NCBI GenBank assembly: GCA_030696235.1 | Contig: JAUYSN010000176.1 | Span: 1 to 7,884 of the forward strand | Direction: 5' to 3' | Source of the DNA: Sulfuricella sp. | GTDB lineage: Bacteria > Pseudomonadota > Gammaproteobacteria > Burkholderiales > Sulfuricellaceae | Length of the DNA stretch: 7,884 bases | Shown here: piece by piece, positions 1 to 6,591 of the stretch | Layout: each line of letters begins with the position of its first letter | Position numbering within the stretch: the stretch's first letter is position 1 | Notes under the pieces: generated by a model | What the model saw: the letters and a program-made list of their open reading frames with translations, nothing else | The model's database searches: none | What the model was told of the DNA's origin: nothing | Made by a program: the position numbers and the translations under genes

Positions 1-939
1 GCGCTGCACTCGCAGGTGGCGATGCACGCCGAATATGGCGGGGTGGTGCCGGAACTCGCTTCGCGTGATCACATCCGGCGCGTGCTGCCGCTGACCCGGC
101 AAATCCTGCTAGAGGCGGGTTGCACCCTGAACGATATCGAGGCCATCGCCTACACCGAGGGTCCGGGACTGGCCGGGGCGCTGCTGGTCGGCGCCAGCAT
201 TGCCGCCGCGCTTGGGTTCGCGCTCAAGGTGCCGGTCATCGGCATCCACCATCTTGAAGGCCACCTGCTCGCGCCATTGCTCGAACCCAATCCGCCCCCC
301 TTCCCGTTTGTCGCCCTGCTGGTTTCCGGCGGCCACAGCCAGTTGATGAAAGTTTCCGGCATCGGCGCCTACGAAACCTTGGGGGAAACCCTGGACGACG
401 CCGCTGGCGAAGCCTTCGACAAGACCGCCAAGCTGCTCGGGCTGGGCTATCCGGGCGGACCGGCGCTGTCCATGCGGGCCGAACGGGGCGTGCCGGGACG
501 TTTCAAGCTGCCGCGACCAATGATCAACAGCGGCGACCTCAACTTCAGCTTCAGCGGCCTGAAGACCGCAGTGCTGACCCTGTCCAGGCAGCAGACACTG
601 GATGACCAGACCGTGGCCGACATCGCCCGCGCCTTTCAGGACGCCATCGTCGAGGTGCTCGCCGCCAAATCGCTGGCCGCGTTGAGCCAGAGTGGCCTGG
701 ACCGGCTGGTGGTAGCCGGCGGGGTGGGCGCCAACCGGCAGTTGCGCGAACATCTCTATGCGCTTTCCGCCCGCCGGGGCTTTGAGGTGTTTTATCCGAA
801 ACTCGAATTCTGCACCGACAACGGCGCCATGATCGCCTTCGCCGGCGCAATGCGGATCAAGCTCTCATCCGCCAAGGGCTGGAAGTTCAACGTGCGGCCG
901 CGCTGGGATCTGTCGCAGCTGGAATCAGACGCTATTTGA
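1..939 (+). CDS. tsaD: tRNA N6-adenosine threonylcarbamoyltransferase TsaD, N-terminus cut off
   Basis: TsaD transfers the threonylcarbamoyl group from threonylcarbamoyl-AMP to A37 of tRNAs that read ANN codons. It works in the cytoplasm with TsaB and TsaE. The reading frame is open from base 1 and gives 312 residues. Family motifs are clear: the metal-binding HLEGH (H84 and H88 of this fragment), SGGH (109-112), the [16 protein letters not shown] stretch, [15 protein letters not shown], and CTDN near the end with D273. From memory the E. coli metal ligands are H111, H115 and D300; all three are offset by 27, so about 27 residues (the start and first nucleotide-binding loop) lie left of the window. 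The GTG at 16 and ATG at 22 are internal codons, not the start. The TGA stop lies inside the tail of the convergent gene on the other strand (8-nt overlap). Family assignment is secure. Confidence 0.97.
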   Translation, partial: ALHSQVAMHAEYGGVVPELASRDHIRRVLPLTRQILLEAGCTLNDIEAIAYTEGPGLAGALLVGASIAAALGFALKVPVIGIHHLEGHLLAPLLEPNPPPFPFVALLVSGGHSQLMKVSGIGAYETLGETLDDAAGEAFDKTAKLLGLGYPGGPALSMRAERGVPGRFKLPRPMINSGDLNFSFSGLKTAVLTLSRQQTLDDQTVADIARAFQDAIVEVLAAKSLAALSQSGLDRLVVAGGVGANRQLREHLYALSARRGFEVFYPKLEFCTDNGAMIAFAGAMRIKLSSAKGWKFNVRPRWDLSQLESDAI

Positions 940-1726
940 CGCCGCGCAATCCGCTCACCCAGCGGATCAGGGCTTCGTTGCCGATCATCCGCGTCACCTC
1001 CAGCGGAAAAAACAGCACCGCATAGAATGCAATCAGGATCAGGATCAACAACACGTGGCCGAGCACGCTTTCCGGCCGTAGCACCCCCCAGTATTTCATG
1101 GCGAGGAACACCAGATCCTTCTTGTGCTCCGACATGCTGCGGTATTTCAACACCAGCTTGACCAGCAGATAGACGGCGTAGCCGCCGCTAAGCGACAGGA
1201 ACACCACGCGAAACAGGCTGTACATGTCCATGCCGCCGAGCAGGGCGCGGTGATACATCAGCGAAAGCCCCCCCATGACCACAGAAGCGACCACCGCGAT
1301 CAGGATGTTGGCGATCAGGCGCCGCCGTTCGCGAGCCAGATCCTGCTGGCGCTGGATGAAGAAGCTGTCCACCTCGCGCTTCAGATACTCGACCCGGTCC
1401 TGCACCAGGCCGGTGATTTCCGCTTTCATCACGGCCACACGGGCGTCGATCGTGGCCCCGAGCTTCTCCGCGGCGTAGTCCACCAGCTCGATCACGTCGC
1501 CCTTGGTGAACTGGCGCTGGCTGTGCAATTCTGCGGAAATCTTGTCCAGCTTGTTATCCACTTCCCGGCTCGCGCTCAATACCGCCTCACGCAGTTCGCC
1601 GCTAGCCTCCTTCACCCCGCCCTGGACAACGCCATTCAACTTCTCCGCGGCCTCCTCGATGGCCGTGCGGGAAACCTGTTCCAGGCTTTCCCGTGCGTAA
1701 TCCATTTCCTTTTCGAACCAGGCCAC
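932..1726 (-). CDS. hypothetical membrane protein with long helical N-terminal region, downstream of plsY
   Basis: I do not recognise this family. From the GTG at 1726 it has 264 residues; that start is chosen because GGGAGG lies 7 nt upstream (1734-1739). An ATG at 1705 is a weaker alternative, and the longer open frame to 1903 runs back into plsY and is unlikely to be translated. Residues 1-135 are charged and rich in Ala, Glu, Lys and Val, with heptad-like spacing typical of amphipathic helix or coiled coil. They end in a very basic [11 protein letters not shown] segment just before the first membrane span. Three hydrophobic spans follow at about 137-158, 172-193 and 221-242. The gene starts 29 nt after plsY, so the two are probably co-transcribed. 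The layout suggests an inner-membrane protein with a helical cytoplasmic domain, by the positive-inside rule; any link to phospholipid synthesis is inference from position only. Confidence 0.75.
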   Translation of the reverse strand: MAWFEKEMDYARESLEQVSRTAIEEAAEKLNGVVQGGVKEASGELREAVLSASREVDNKLDKISAELHSQRQFTKGDVIELVDYAAEKLGATIDARVAVMKAEITGLVQDRVEYLKREVDSFFIQRQQDLARERRRLIANILIAVVASVVMGGLSLMYHRALLGGMDMYSLFRVVFLSLSGGYAVYLLVKLVLKYRSMSEHKKDLVFLAMKYWGVLRPESVLGHVLLILILIAFYAVLFFPLEVTRMIGNEALIRWVSGLRGVK

Positions 1727-1755
1727 AGCCACACCTCCCGTGTTAAATATAGCGC

Positions 1756-2379
1756 TTACTGCGGCGGCGCATCGCCGGGCTGAGTCTTGCCGATCGCATG
1801 TTCCTTGCCGGAAAGCAGGTTCTGGATATTGCTCTTGTGCCGCCACATCAGGAGCAGCGACAGCGCCGCCACCGCCGCAACCAGCACACCGGATTTCAAC
1901 CACAACCAGCCGTAAAACGGCGTGAACAGCGCCGCGATCAAGGCGGACAAGGAAGAAATTCGAAACATGTAGGCCGCCAGCAGCCAGGTTGCCAGGGCAG
2001 CGAGACCCAGCCAGGGATTAAGCGCCAGCAGGATGCCCAGCACCGTGGCTACGCCCTTGCCGCCGTGGAAGCCGAAAAAAACCGGGTAGGCATGGCCGAG
2101 GAACACCGCTATTGCCGACGCGGCGACGGCAGTCTCGTCCAGGCCGTAGACGGGCGCCAGGCGCAACGCAAGAAAAACCGCCAGCCAGCCCTTGGCGCCA
2201 TCGCCCAGCAAGGTCACCGCGGCGGCCAGTTTTTTGCCGGTGCGCAATACATTGGTCGCGCCCGGATTTTTCGAGCCGAAGGTGCGCGGATCGGGCAAGC
2301 CGAACACCTTGCTGGTGAGTACGGCAAAGGAAATCGAACCGATCAGGTAAGCGGCGAGGATGAAAATTACCGTATTCAT
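1756..2379 (-). CDS. plsY: glycerol-3-phosphate acyltransferase PlsY
   Basis: PlsY is an integral inner-membrane enzyme that moves an acyl group from acyl-phosphate (made by PlsX) to the sn-1 position of glycerol-3-phosphate, the first committed step of phosphatidic acid synthesis. The 207-residue product is close to the E. coli length (about 205). All three conserved loops are visible: SKNPGATN (36-43), GHAYP through GGKGVAT (95-112), and RHKSN through GKE (180-193). Several hydrophobic spans separate them. The ATG at 2379 is chosen because the protein then begins directly with the first membrane helix and an AGGTG ribosome site sits 7 nt upstream. An in-frame ATG at 2469 would add 30 residues unlike the family, read from the inverted repeat. 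The gene is divergent from folB and followed by the membrane-protein gene at 932-1726. Confidence 0.96.
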   Translation of the reverse strand: MNTVIFILAAYLIGSISFAVLTSKVFGLPDPRTFGSKNPGATNVLRTGKKLAAAVTLLGDGAKGWLAVFLALRLAPVYGLDETAVAASAIAVFLGHAYPVFFGFHGGKGVATVLGILLALNPWLGLAALATWLLAAYMFRISSLSALIAALFTPFYGWLWLKSGVLVAAVAALSLLLMWRHKSNIQNLLSGKEHAIGKTQPGDAPPQ

Positions 2380-2419
2380 GTCAAAGCACCTAAGCCGGAC
2401 GAGCCGGAAGAAAAATGGA

Positions 2420-2486
2420 GTGATGGGTAATGGGGGATGAGTGATGGTCGAAAGGTTTTCATCACCCATTCCTCATCACCCATCAC
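2420..2486. repeat. 27-bp imperfect inverted repeat of GTGATGGGT type
   Basis: The left arm (2420-2446) and the reverse complement of the right arm (2460-2486) agree at 23 of 27 positions; all four differences are purine transitions. The loop is 13 nt (2447-2459). Each arm is itself made of short GATG/GGTGATG units. The element lies in the spacer between the divergent plsY and folB genes, probably in the plsY leader or promoter area. It could be a dispersed intergenic repeat, a transcript hairpin or a binding site; nothing in the window decides between these. Confidence 0.8.
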
Positions 2487-2523
2487 CGTACGGCTCATTT
2501 CAATCCCAAATTCTTGTCGAATT

Positions 2524-2555
2524 TTGACATCATTGGGTCAATAAGCGATTAAAAT
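2524..2555 (+). promoter_or_regulatory. candidate sigma-70 promoter for folB, overlapped by small palindromes
   Basis: A perfect TTGACA -35 box lies at 2524-2529. The -10 is unclear: GATTAA at 2547-2552 has the ideal 17-nt spacer but only three matches, while TAAAAT at 2550-2555 matches 5 of 6 with a long 20-nt spacer. The -35 is part of a TTGAC-8-GTCAA inverted repeat (2524-2541), and a second one, AAATTC-5-GAATTT, lies just upstream (2508-2524). Transcription would start about 35-40 nt before folB. Confidence 0.4.
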
Positions 2556-2599
2556 GGCCACTTTTAGATTTTACGGCAAATTGTCCGCCCGAACACCCG

Positions 2600-2971
2600 A
2601 TGGATATCGTTTTCCTGGAAGAAATCAAGCTCGACATCGTCATCGGCATCTATGAGTGGGAGCGCAAAGTCCCCCAGACTATCCGCATCGACATCGACAT
2701 CGGCCTGCCGCACAGCCGTGCCGGCGAAACCGACAGCATAGCGGACACCATCGACTATGGTGCAGTGATGGCGCGCATTCGTCAAACCGCGGCCGAACAG
2801 CACTTTTCCCTGGTGGAAGCCCTGGCGGAGCACATTGCCGCCCTGATCCGCACCGAGTTCGGCGCGCCCTGGGTAAAAGTCTCTGTCGCCAAACTGGGCA
2901 TGCTGCGCGGCGTCAAGCGGCTGGGAATCGTGATTGAACGCGGGGAACGGTCATCAGCCTGGAAGCCTTAG
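2600..2971 (+). CDS. folB: dihydroneopterin aldolase FolB
   Basis: FolB splits 7,8-dihydroneopterin into 6-hydroxymethyl-7,8-dihydropterin and glycolaldehyde in folate synthesis, as a cytoplasmic homo-oligomer. The 123-residue product begins with the typical MDIVFLEEIKLDIVIGIYEWE segment and has DTIDYG (49-54), SLVEALAEHIA (70-80) with the substrate-binding Glu73, and the catalytic Lys98, the number I recall for E. coli FolB. The usual Pro after this Lys is Leu here. No strong ribosome site precedes the ATG. The last six residues (SSAWKP) extend past the usual ERG-type ending. A single C-to-G change at 2952 would end the protein at residue 117 with a TGA. The gene overlaps the permease gene that follows. 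Confidence 0.95.
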   Translation: MDIVFLEEIKLDIVIGIYEWERKVPQTIRIDIDIGLPHSRAGETDSIADTIDYGAVMARIRQTAAEQHFSLVEALAEHIAALIRTEFGAPWVKVSVAKLGMLRGVKRLGIVIERGERSSAWKP

Positions 2972-3687
2972 CGGCCGCACTGCTAATCCTCCTTCTCGCC
3001 TACTTCATCCGTGGCATCACCGGCTTCGGCTCCGGACTGATTGCGGTACCGCTCCTGGCGCACTTCCTGCCCCTGCAATTCGTCGTGCCGTTCGTGCTGA
3101 TGCTGGATTTTACGGCTTCCATTACGCTCGGCGGCAAAACCCGCAAGCACATCGACTGGAATGAGCTGAAACCCTTGCTGCCCTTCGGCGCGGCAGGCGT
3201 GATGCTGGGCGTGGCCCTGCTCATCCATATGCCGCGCGAGCCGTTGCTGGTCGGGCTGGGGATTTTCGTCCTGATTTTCGGCGTGCGCAACCTGCTCAAT
3301 ATCCACGGCGAAAAACCGATCTCGCGTCTCTGGGCCATTCCCGCCGGGCTAACGGGCGGCACCGTGGGCGCACTATTCGGTACGGGCGGTCCGCCCTACA
3401 TCATCTACCTGTCCCACCGCCTGAAGGACAAGGCCGAACTGCGCGCCACCTTCTCCGGCCTGTTCATCTTCGACGGCGGGTTACGGCTCGTTTCTTTCCT
3501 CGCTACCGGCCTGCTGCTGCAAGACGGAATGTTCACCGCCCTGCTTGCCGCCTTGCCGGTCATGGCGCTTGGCCTGTATCTCGGCCACCGCGCCCACATC
3601 GGCATCTCCAGCCGGCAAATGCTCAAACTCATCGGCGTGCTGCTCATCGGCAGCGGCGCCTCGCTTCTCTGGAAAGCCTGGATGTGA
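2959..3687 (+). CDS. TauE/SafE-family membrane permease, start codon uncertain
   Basis: This is a polytopic inner-membrane protein of the TauE/SafE (DUF81) family. Known members are linked to export or uptake of sulfonates, sulfoacetate or other small anions; the substrate here cannot be told. The N-terminal signature RGITGFGSGLIAVPLL (residues 18-33 from the chosen start) and the second-half GTGGPPYIIYL segment are typical, and hydrophobic spans fill most of the 242 residues. The first standard start in frame is a GTG at 3085, but this would cut off the conserved first helix. The frame is open from the stop at 2935-2937, and between it and 3085 there is no ATG, GTG or TTG. I give CTG 2959 as a nominal start; ATC 2953 or GTC 2950 are equally possible. 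GTC 2950 would be a GTG but for base 2952. The gene overlaps folB and is probably translationally coupled to it. Confidence 0.85.
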   Translation: MEALAAALLILLLAYFIRGITGFGSGLIAVPLLAHFLPLQFVVPFVLMLDFTASITLGGKTRKHIDWNELKPLLPFGAAGVMLGVALLIHMPREPLLVGLGIFVLIFGVRNLLNIHGEKPISRLWAIPAGLTGGTVGALFGTGGPPYIIYLSHRLKDKAELRATFSGLFIFDGGLRLVSFLATGLLLQDGMFTALLAALPVMALGLYLGHRAHIGISSRQMLKLIGVLLIGSGASLLWKAWM

Positions 3688-3797
3688 GAAGCGGTCTTCA
3701 AGCGCCAGCCACTCCCGCACCGTGATCAGCCCCGTTTTTCCGATCCCCAAGCCCGGGGTTGGTCACATTTTTAGCGATTTGGTTCCATGCATGAGCC

Positions 3798-3826
3798 GCG
3801 ACAAGTCGATCTTCCTTTGCTATATT
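3798..3826 (+). promoter_or_regulatory. candidate extended -10 promoter for the protease-inhibitor pair
   Basis: TATATT at 3821-3826 matches the -10 consensus at 5 of 6 positions and is preceded by TGC (3818-3820), an extended -10 element. GCGACA at 3798-3803 gives 4 of 6 matches to the -35 with a 17-nt spacer. Transcription would start near 3833, leaving a leader of about 160 nt that holds the two inverted repeats of this gap. Confidence 0.4.
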
Positions 3827-3939
3827 TAAATCAAGTAGCTTCTTGTTTCTTCGCGCCGTTCCCAGAAAGCGGCCGTCCCTAAAAAAACCTTGCCGGATCC
3901 CCATTCGCGCGGGATCGATACAGTTTTATTTATGAGCCT

Positions 3940-3950
3940 CCCTTTAAGGG
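3940..3950. promoter_or_regulatory. CCCTTTAAGGG palindrome in the protease leader
   Basis: Perfect palindrome with 5-bp arms about a central T, flanked by AGC and GCT that also pair across it. It lies about 40 nt before the ATG at 3992 and about 25 nt before the GAGGCAGG ribosome-site region. It could be an operator or a small RNA hairpin. Confidence 0.35.
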
Positions 3951-3991
3951 CTTTCATCCTTCATTAACGTATCTTTACCGAGGCAGGAATC

Positions 3992-5191
3992 ATGAAACAG
4001 TTACGCTCGATAGGTTTATTGATGTTAGCTGTGGCCTCCATGTCTGGAGGGGCTTTTGCTCAGGAGCCCAATGGCGCGCCGCCGGAGCCGGAAAATGACC
4101 GTTGGATTGTCCAGTTCGAAGGGGCGCCGTCCGAAAACGAAATTGATGCGCTGATCAGCTACACCGGCGGGCAGACCGTCAAGCGGCTTCATCTGATCAA
4201 CGGCCGTGCGGTGCGGGGTCCCGAGTCCATGGTTGCAACCCTGCGCACCAGCATCCTGGTAAAGCGTGTGGAAAAAGATGTGATCCGCAAGGCGACAGCC
4301 AAGCCCGCTCCAAGTCAAACCATACCCTGGGGAGTGGACCGCATCGATGCCGAGAAGGCATGGCGCACCTCGACGGGAAGCGGCGTCAAGGTAGCCGTGC
4401 TCGACACCGGCATCTCCCTGTCCCATCCCGACCTCAAGGACAACATCAATACCAACTGCAGCTACAACACCATAGACCCAAGCAAAGCCCCCGAGGACCA
4501 GAACGGCCATGGCAGCCACGTTGCCGGGACGATCGCCGCGGTTCACAACGGCATCGGGGTGGTGGGCGTGGCGCCCAAGGCCACGCTCTGCGCCGTCCAG
4601 GTGCTCAGCGCTTCGGGCTGGGGCTACTGCTCAGACATCATCGAAGGTCTGAGCTGGGTCATAGGAAAAGGCATAAAAGTGGCCAACATGAGCTACGGCG
4701 GTTCGGAGCTATGCAGCGGGGAAAAAGAGGCGCTGGACTCGGCCGATGCAGCTGGAATCACCCTGGTGGCAGCGGCCGGCAACAATTACGGCGGCGCGGT
4801 GGACTGGCCGGCCAAGCACGAAAAGGTGATCGCCGTGACGGCGGTGGGCCAAAAGACGGATGGCACTCTCTATTTTGCATCCTTTTCCAGCAAAGGGCCC
4901 GAGGTGGACCTGACCGCCCCCGGGGTGTCGATCCCTTCCACCTACAAGAAGGCCGGCTACAAGACCTTGAGCGGCACTTCCATGGCGGCACCGCATGTTT
5001 CCGGCGTGGCTGCGCTGGTGTTGGAGAAAAACCCCGGCTTTAACCCGGCCGATGTCAAAAAGCGGCTGGAACAGACTGCGGAATGCCTGGGCAGCCTCGG
5101 ATCTTGCAGCACCAACGGCACCAAAAATTGGCTGCAGGGGTGGGGATTGGTGGATGCCTGCAAGGCGGTCAATGGAACATCGTGCCAATAA
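3992..5191 (+). CDS. secreted subtilisin-like serine protease (S8 subtilase) with I9-type propeptide
   Basis: This is a 399-residue exported endopeptidase precursor. Residues 1-23 are a signal peptide: Lys/Arg near the start, a hydrophobic core and AFA before Q24. Residues about 36-101 look like an inhibitor_I9 propeptide, which in this family helps folding and is cut off. The catalytic domain starts near IPWGVDRIDAEKAW (111-124) and carries the triad Asp138 (VLDTGI), His173 (NGHGSH) and Ser330 (GTSMAAPH), with oxyanion Asn264 (AAAGN). Eight cysteines (156, 200, 213, 241, 365, 372, 390, 398) lie only in the mature part, an even number that fits disulfides formed outside the cytoplasm. There is no C-terminal anchor or autotransporter domain, so the product should be periplasmic or secreted. 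AGGCAGGA lies just before the ATG. The TAA stop shares one base with the next gene's ATG, a putative inhibitor. Substrate unknown. Confidence 0.96.
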   Translation: MKQLRSIGLLMLAVASMSGGAFAQEPNGAPPEPENDRWIVQFEGAPSENEIDALISYTGGQTVKRLHLINGRAVRGPESMVATLRTSILVKRVEKDVIRKATAKPAPSQTIPWGVDRIDAEKAWRTSTGSGVKVAVLDTGISLSHPDLKDNINTNCSYNTIDPSKAPEDQNGHGSHVAGTIAAVHNGIGVVGVAPKATLCAVQVLSASGWGYCSDIIEGLSWVIGKGIKVANMSYGGSELCSGEKEALDSADAAGITLVAAAGNNYGGAVDWPAKHEKVIAVTAVGQKTDGTLYFASFSSKGPEVDLTAPGVSIPSTYKKAGYKTLSGTSMAAPHVSGVAALVLEKNPGFNPADVKKRLEQTAECLGSLGSCSTNGTKNWLQGWGLVDACKAVNGTSCQ

Positions 5192-5676
5192 TGATGGCGC
5201 GGATTGGCTTGACTGCTTGGATTATCGTCGCACCGACCCTATTTGCAGTGAATGGGATAGCCTCCGCCGGCCAGAACTGTCCAGCGGAGGTTATTCTCAA
5301 GGCGCCGCGAGGGGAACTGCGAACGGACCGGGCGGTGACATTTTCCGTGACGGTGAGAAACCCCGGAGGAAGCCCGCTCAACTGCCTGCTGCCCACCGCA
5401 CAAGTCTACGACGTGCTGGTGCTGCGAGAAGGGCGGATGGTGTGGCGCTGGTCACAGGGGATGCGGTTTGCGGCGGTACTGACGCCTCTTTCTCTTCCAC
5501 CGGAGGGCGCCAGGGCTTACCGGGTCGACTGGGAGACGTCGCAAGGCGCTCTCCGTGACTTGGCGGGAGAACCGCTCGAACCCGGCAGCTACCAGGCAGT
5601 CGCCGTCCTGAAGGTTAGGCCCGAAATCCGCTCGCAGCCGGTTTCATTGCATTTTCCCCCACCGGCAAGCCGCTGA
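5191..5676 (+). CDS. secreted BsuPI-domain putative proteinase inhibitor
   Basis: The 161-residue protein has a signal peptide (1-26, ending ASA before G27) and then one domain. Residues about 70-125 match the BsuPI pattern: a VYDVLVLREG strand, VWRWSQGMRF (84-93) with the WxWS core, a TPLSLPPEGARAY stretch and a following Trp (VDW, 112-114), ending with a PGSYQAVAVL strand. The founder of the family is the Bacillus subtilis intracellular proteinase inhibitor, which acts on the subtilisin-like protease ISP-1. Cys30 and Cys65 could form a disulfide; the sequence before Cys30 (GQN) is not a lipobox. The ATG at 5191 overlaps the protease TAA by one base (TAATG); a second ATG follows at 5194. No good ribosome site is present, so coupled re-initiation is likely. 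That it inhibits its neighbour is inference from domain and position. Confidence 0.88.
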   Translation: MMARIGLTAWIIVAPTLFAVNGIASAGQNCPAEVILKAPRGELRTDRAVTFSVTVRNPGGSPLNCLLPTAQVYDVLVLREGRMVWRWSQGMRFAAVLTPLSLPPEGARAYRVDWETSQGALRDLAGEPLEPGSYQAVAVLKVRPEIRSQPVSLHFPPPASR

Positions 5677-5694
5677 CCGTGCCTTGGAAGAGCC

Positions 5695-6591
5695 TCACCC
5701 CCGCGGGTGGTGCATGGCGTGCAGCTGCTTCAGGCGCTCACGCGCCACGTGGGTATAGATCTGGGTGGTGGCAATGTCGGCATGCCCGAGCAGCATTTGC
5801 ACCACGCGCAAATCGGCGCCGTGGTTGAGCAGATGGGTGGCGAAGGCGTGGCGCAGGGTATGCGGCGATAACGGCTTCCCGACCCCGCCCTGGACGGCGC
5901 GGCGCTTGATCAGGTACCAGAAGGCTTGGCGCGTCATCGCCCCGTGCCGGGCAGTGACAAACAGGGCGTCGCTGGTTTTGCCATTGAGCAGATGCGGGCG
6001 TGCTTCGGCCAGATAGCGCTTTAGCCAGCCGACAGCCTCTTCGCCCAGAGGCACCAGTCTTTCCTTGCCGCCTTTGCCCATGACGCGCACCACGCCCATA
6101 TCCAGGCTCGCTTCCGCCACCTTCAGCGTCACCAGTTCGGAAACCCGCAGGCCGGTGGCATAAAGTGTTTCCAGCATCGCCTTGTCGCGCAATCCCAGTG
6201 CGTCGCCAATATCGGGCGCATTCAACAAGGCTTCCACGTCCGCTTCGGTCAGGCTTTTTGGCAGCGCCCTGACCTGTTTCGGCGAGGCGATGTTGAGCGT
6301 CGGATCGGCACTTATCCGGCCCTGGCGCAACAGGTAGCGGTAAAACCGCCGGAAGCTGGAAAGCTCGCGACTGGCGGTGCTGGCACGGGTTTTCGTCACA
6401 TTGTACTGATGCGACAAAAAACCTTCCAGCTCGGCATGACCCGCCTCATGCAAGCTCTTGCCGCATGTCCCATGGAGCCAAACGGCGAACTGCTGCAAAT
6501 CGCGCCGGTAGCTCTCCAGGGTATTGCGAGCCAGGCCTTCCTCAAGCCACAGCGCGTCACAGAATTCGTCAAGCAGGCTGTCTGCGCTCAT
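5695..6591 (-). CDS. xerD: site-specific tyrosine recombinase XerD
   Basis: XerD acts with XerC at the chromosomal dif site to resolve chromosome dimers, under FtsK control at the septum. The 298-residue length equals that of E. coli XerD. The N-terminal SAM-like core-binding domain covers about 1-105 (with ARNTLESYRRDL), and the catalytic domain follows. Catalytic residues are Arg149 (ATGLRVSEL), Lys173 (GKGGKE), His244 and Arg247 (HTLRH), His270 (LLGH) and the nucleophile Tyr279 (IYTH). The last four have the numbers I recall for E. coli. The ATG at 6591 is inside the end of ogt (23-nt overlap) and has no clear ribosome site, so translation is probably coupled to ogt. The 3' end faces the inhibitor gene with only 18 nt between them. 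This looks like the host housekeeping recombinase, not an integrase. Confidence 0.96.
   Translation of the reverse strand: MSADSLLDEFCDALWLEEGLARNTLESYRRDLQQFAVWLHGTCGKSLHEAGHAELEGFLSHQYNVTKTRASTASRELSSFRRFYRYLLRQGRISADPTLNIASPKQVRALPKSLTEADVEALLNAPDIGDALGLRDKAMLETLYATGLRVSELVTLKVAEASLDMGVVRVMGKGGKERLVPLGEEAVGWLKRYLAEARPHLLNGKTSDALFVTARHGAMTRQAFWYLIKRRAVQGGVGKPLSPHTLRHAFATHLLNHGADLRVVQMLLGHADIATTQIYTHVARERLKQLHAMHHPRG

Larger units (their letters stand above)
3688..3991. other. 304-bp AT-richer gap before the protease gene
   Basis: No gene is supported here; open frames on both strands lack family features. The gap contains a candidate promoter (3798-3826), a GATCCC-9-GGGATC inverted repeat (3896-3916) and the palindrome CCCTTTAAGGG (3940-3950), 41 nt before the protease ATG. 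A weak hairpin around 3745-3762 (CCAA/TTGG about a CCCGGG core) followed by ATTTTT could end folB-permease transcription, but I do not call it a terminator. Base composition is clearly lower in G+C than the flanking genes. Confidence 0.6.

Noticed and set aside
1727..1903. Upstream extension of the membrane-protein gene to 1903
   Set aside because: It overlaps the coding end of plsY and gives a Cys/Gly/Ala-rich stretch typical of a shadow frame; the GTG at 1726 has a good ribosome site.
2380..2469. Upstream extension of plsY by 30 residues to an ATG at 2469
   Set aside because: The extra residues are read from the inverted repeat, do not resemble PlsY, and the ATG at 2379 has a ribosome site and the right first helix.
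3745..3776. Possible terminator after the permease gene
   Set aside because: The stem is short with a mismatch, the core is a CCCGGG that cannot close a loop, and the T-run is 5 nt distant.
3481..3904. Minus-strand open frames across the permease end and the following gap
   Set aside because: They are mostly antisense to the permease, have no family motifs and no start with a ribosome site.
5695..5710. CACCC-4-GGGTG hairpin between the inhibitor gene and xerD as a bidirectional terminator
   Set aside because: It is short, lies within the xerD end and is not followed by T-runs on either strand.
5695..6591. Tyrosine recombinase as the integrase of a mobile element next to the protease pair
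   Set aside because: Length, catalytic residue numbers and linkage to ogt are those of housekeeping XerD; no attachment-site repeats were seen.
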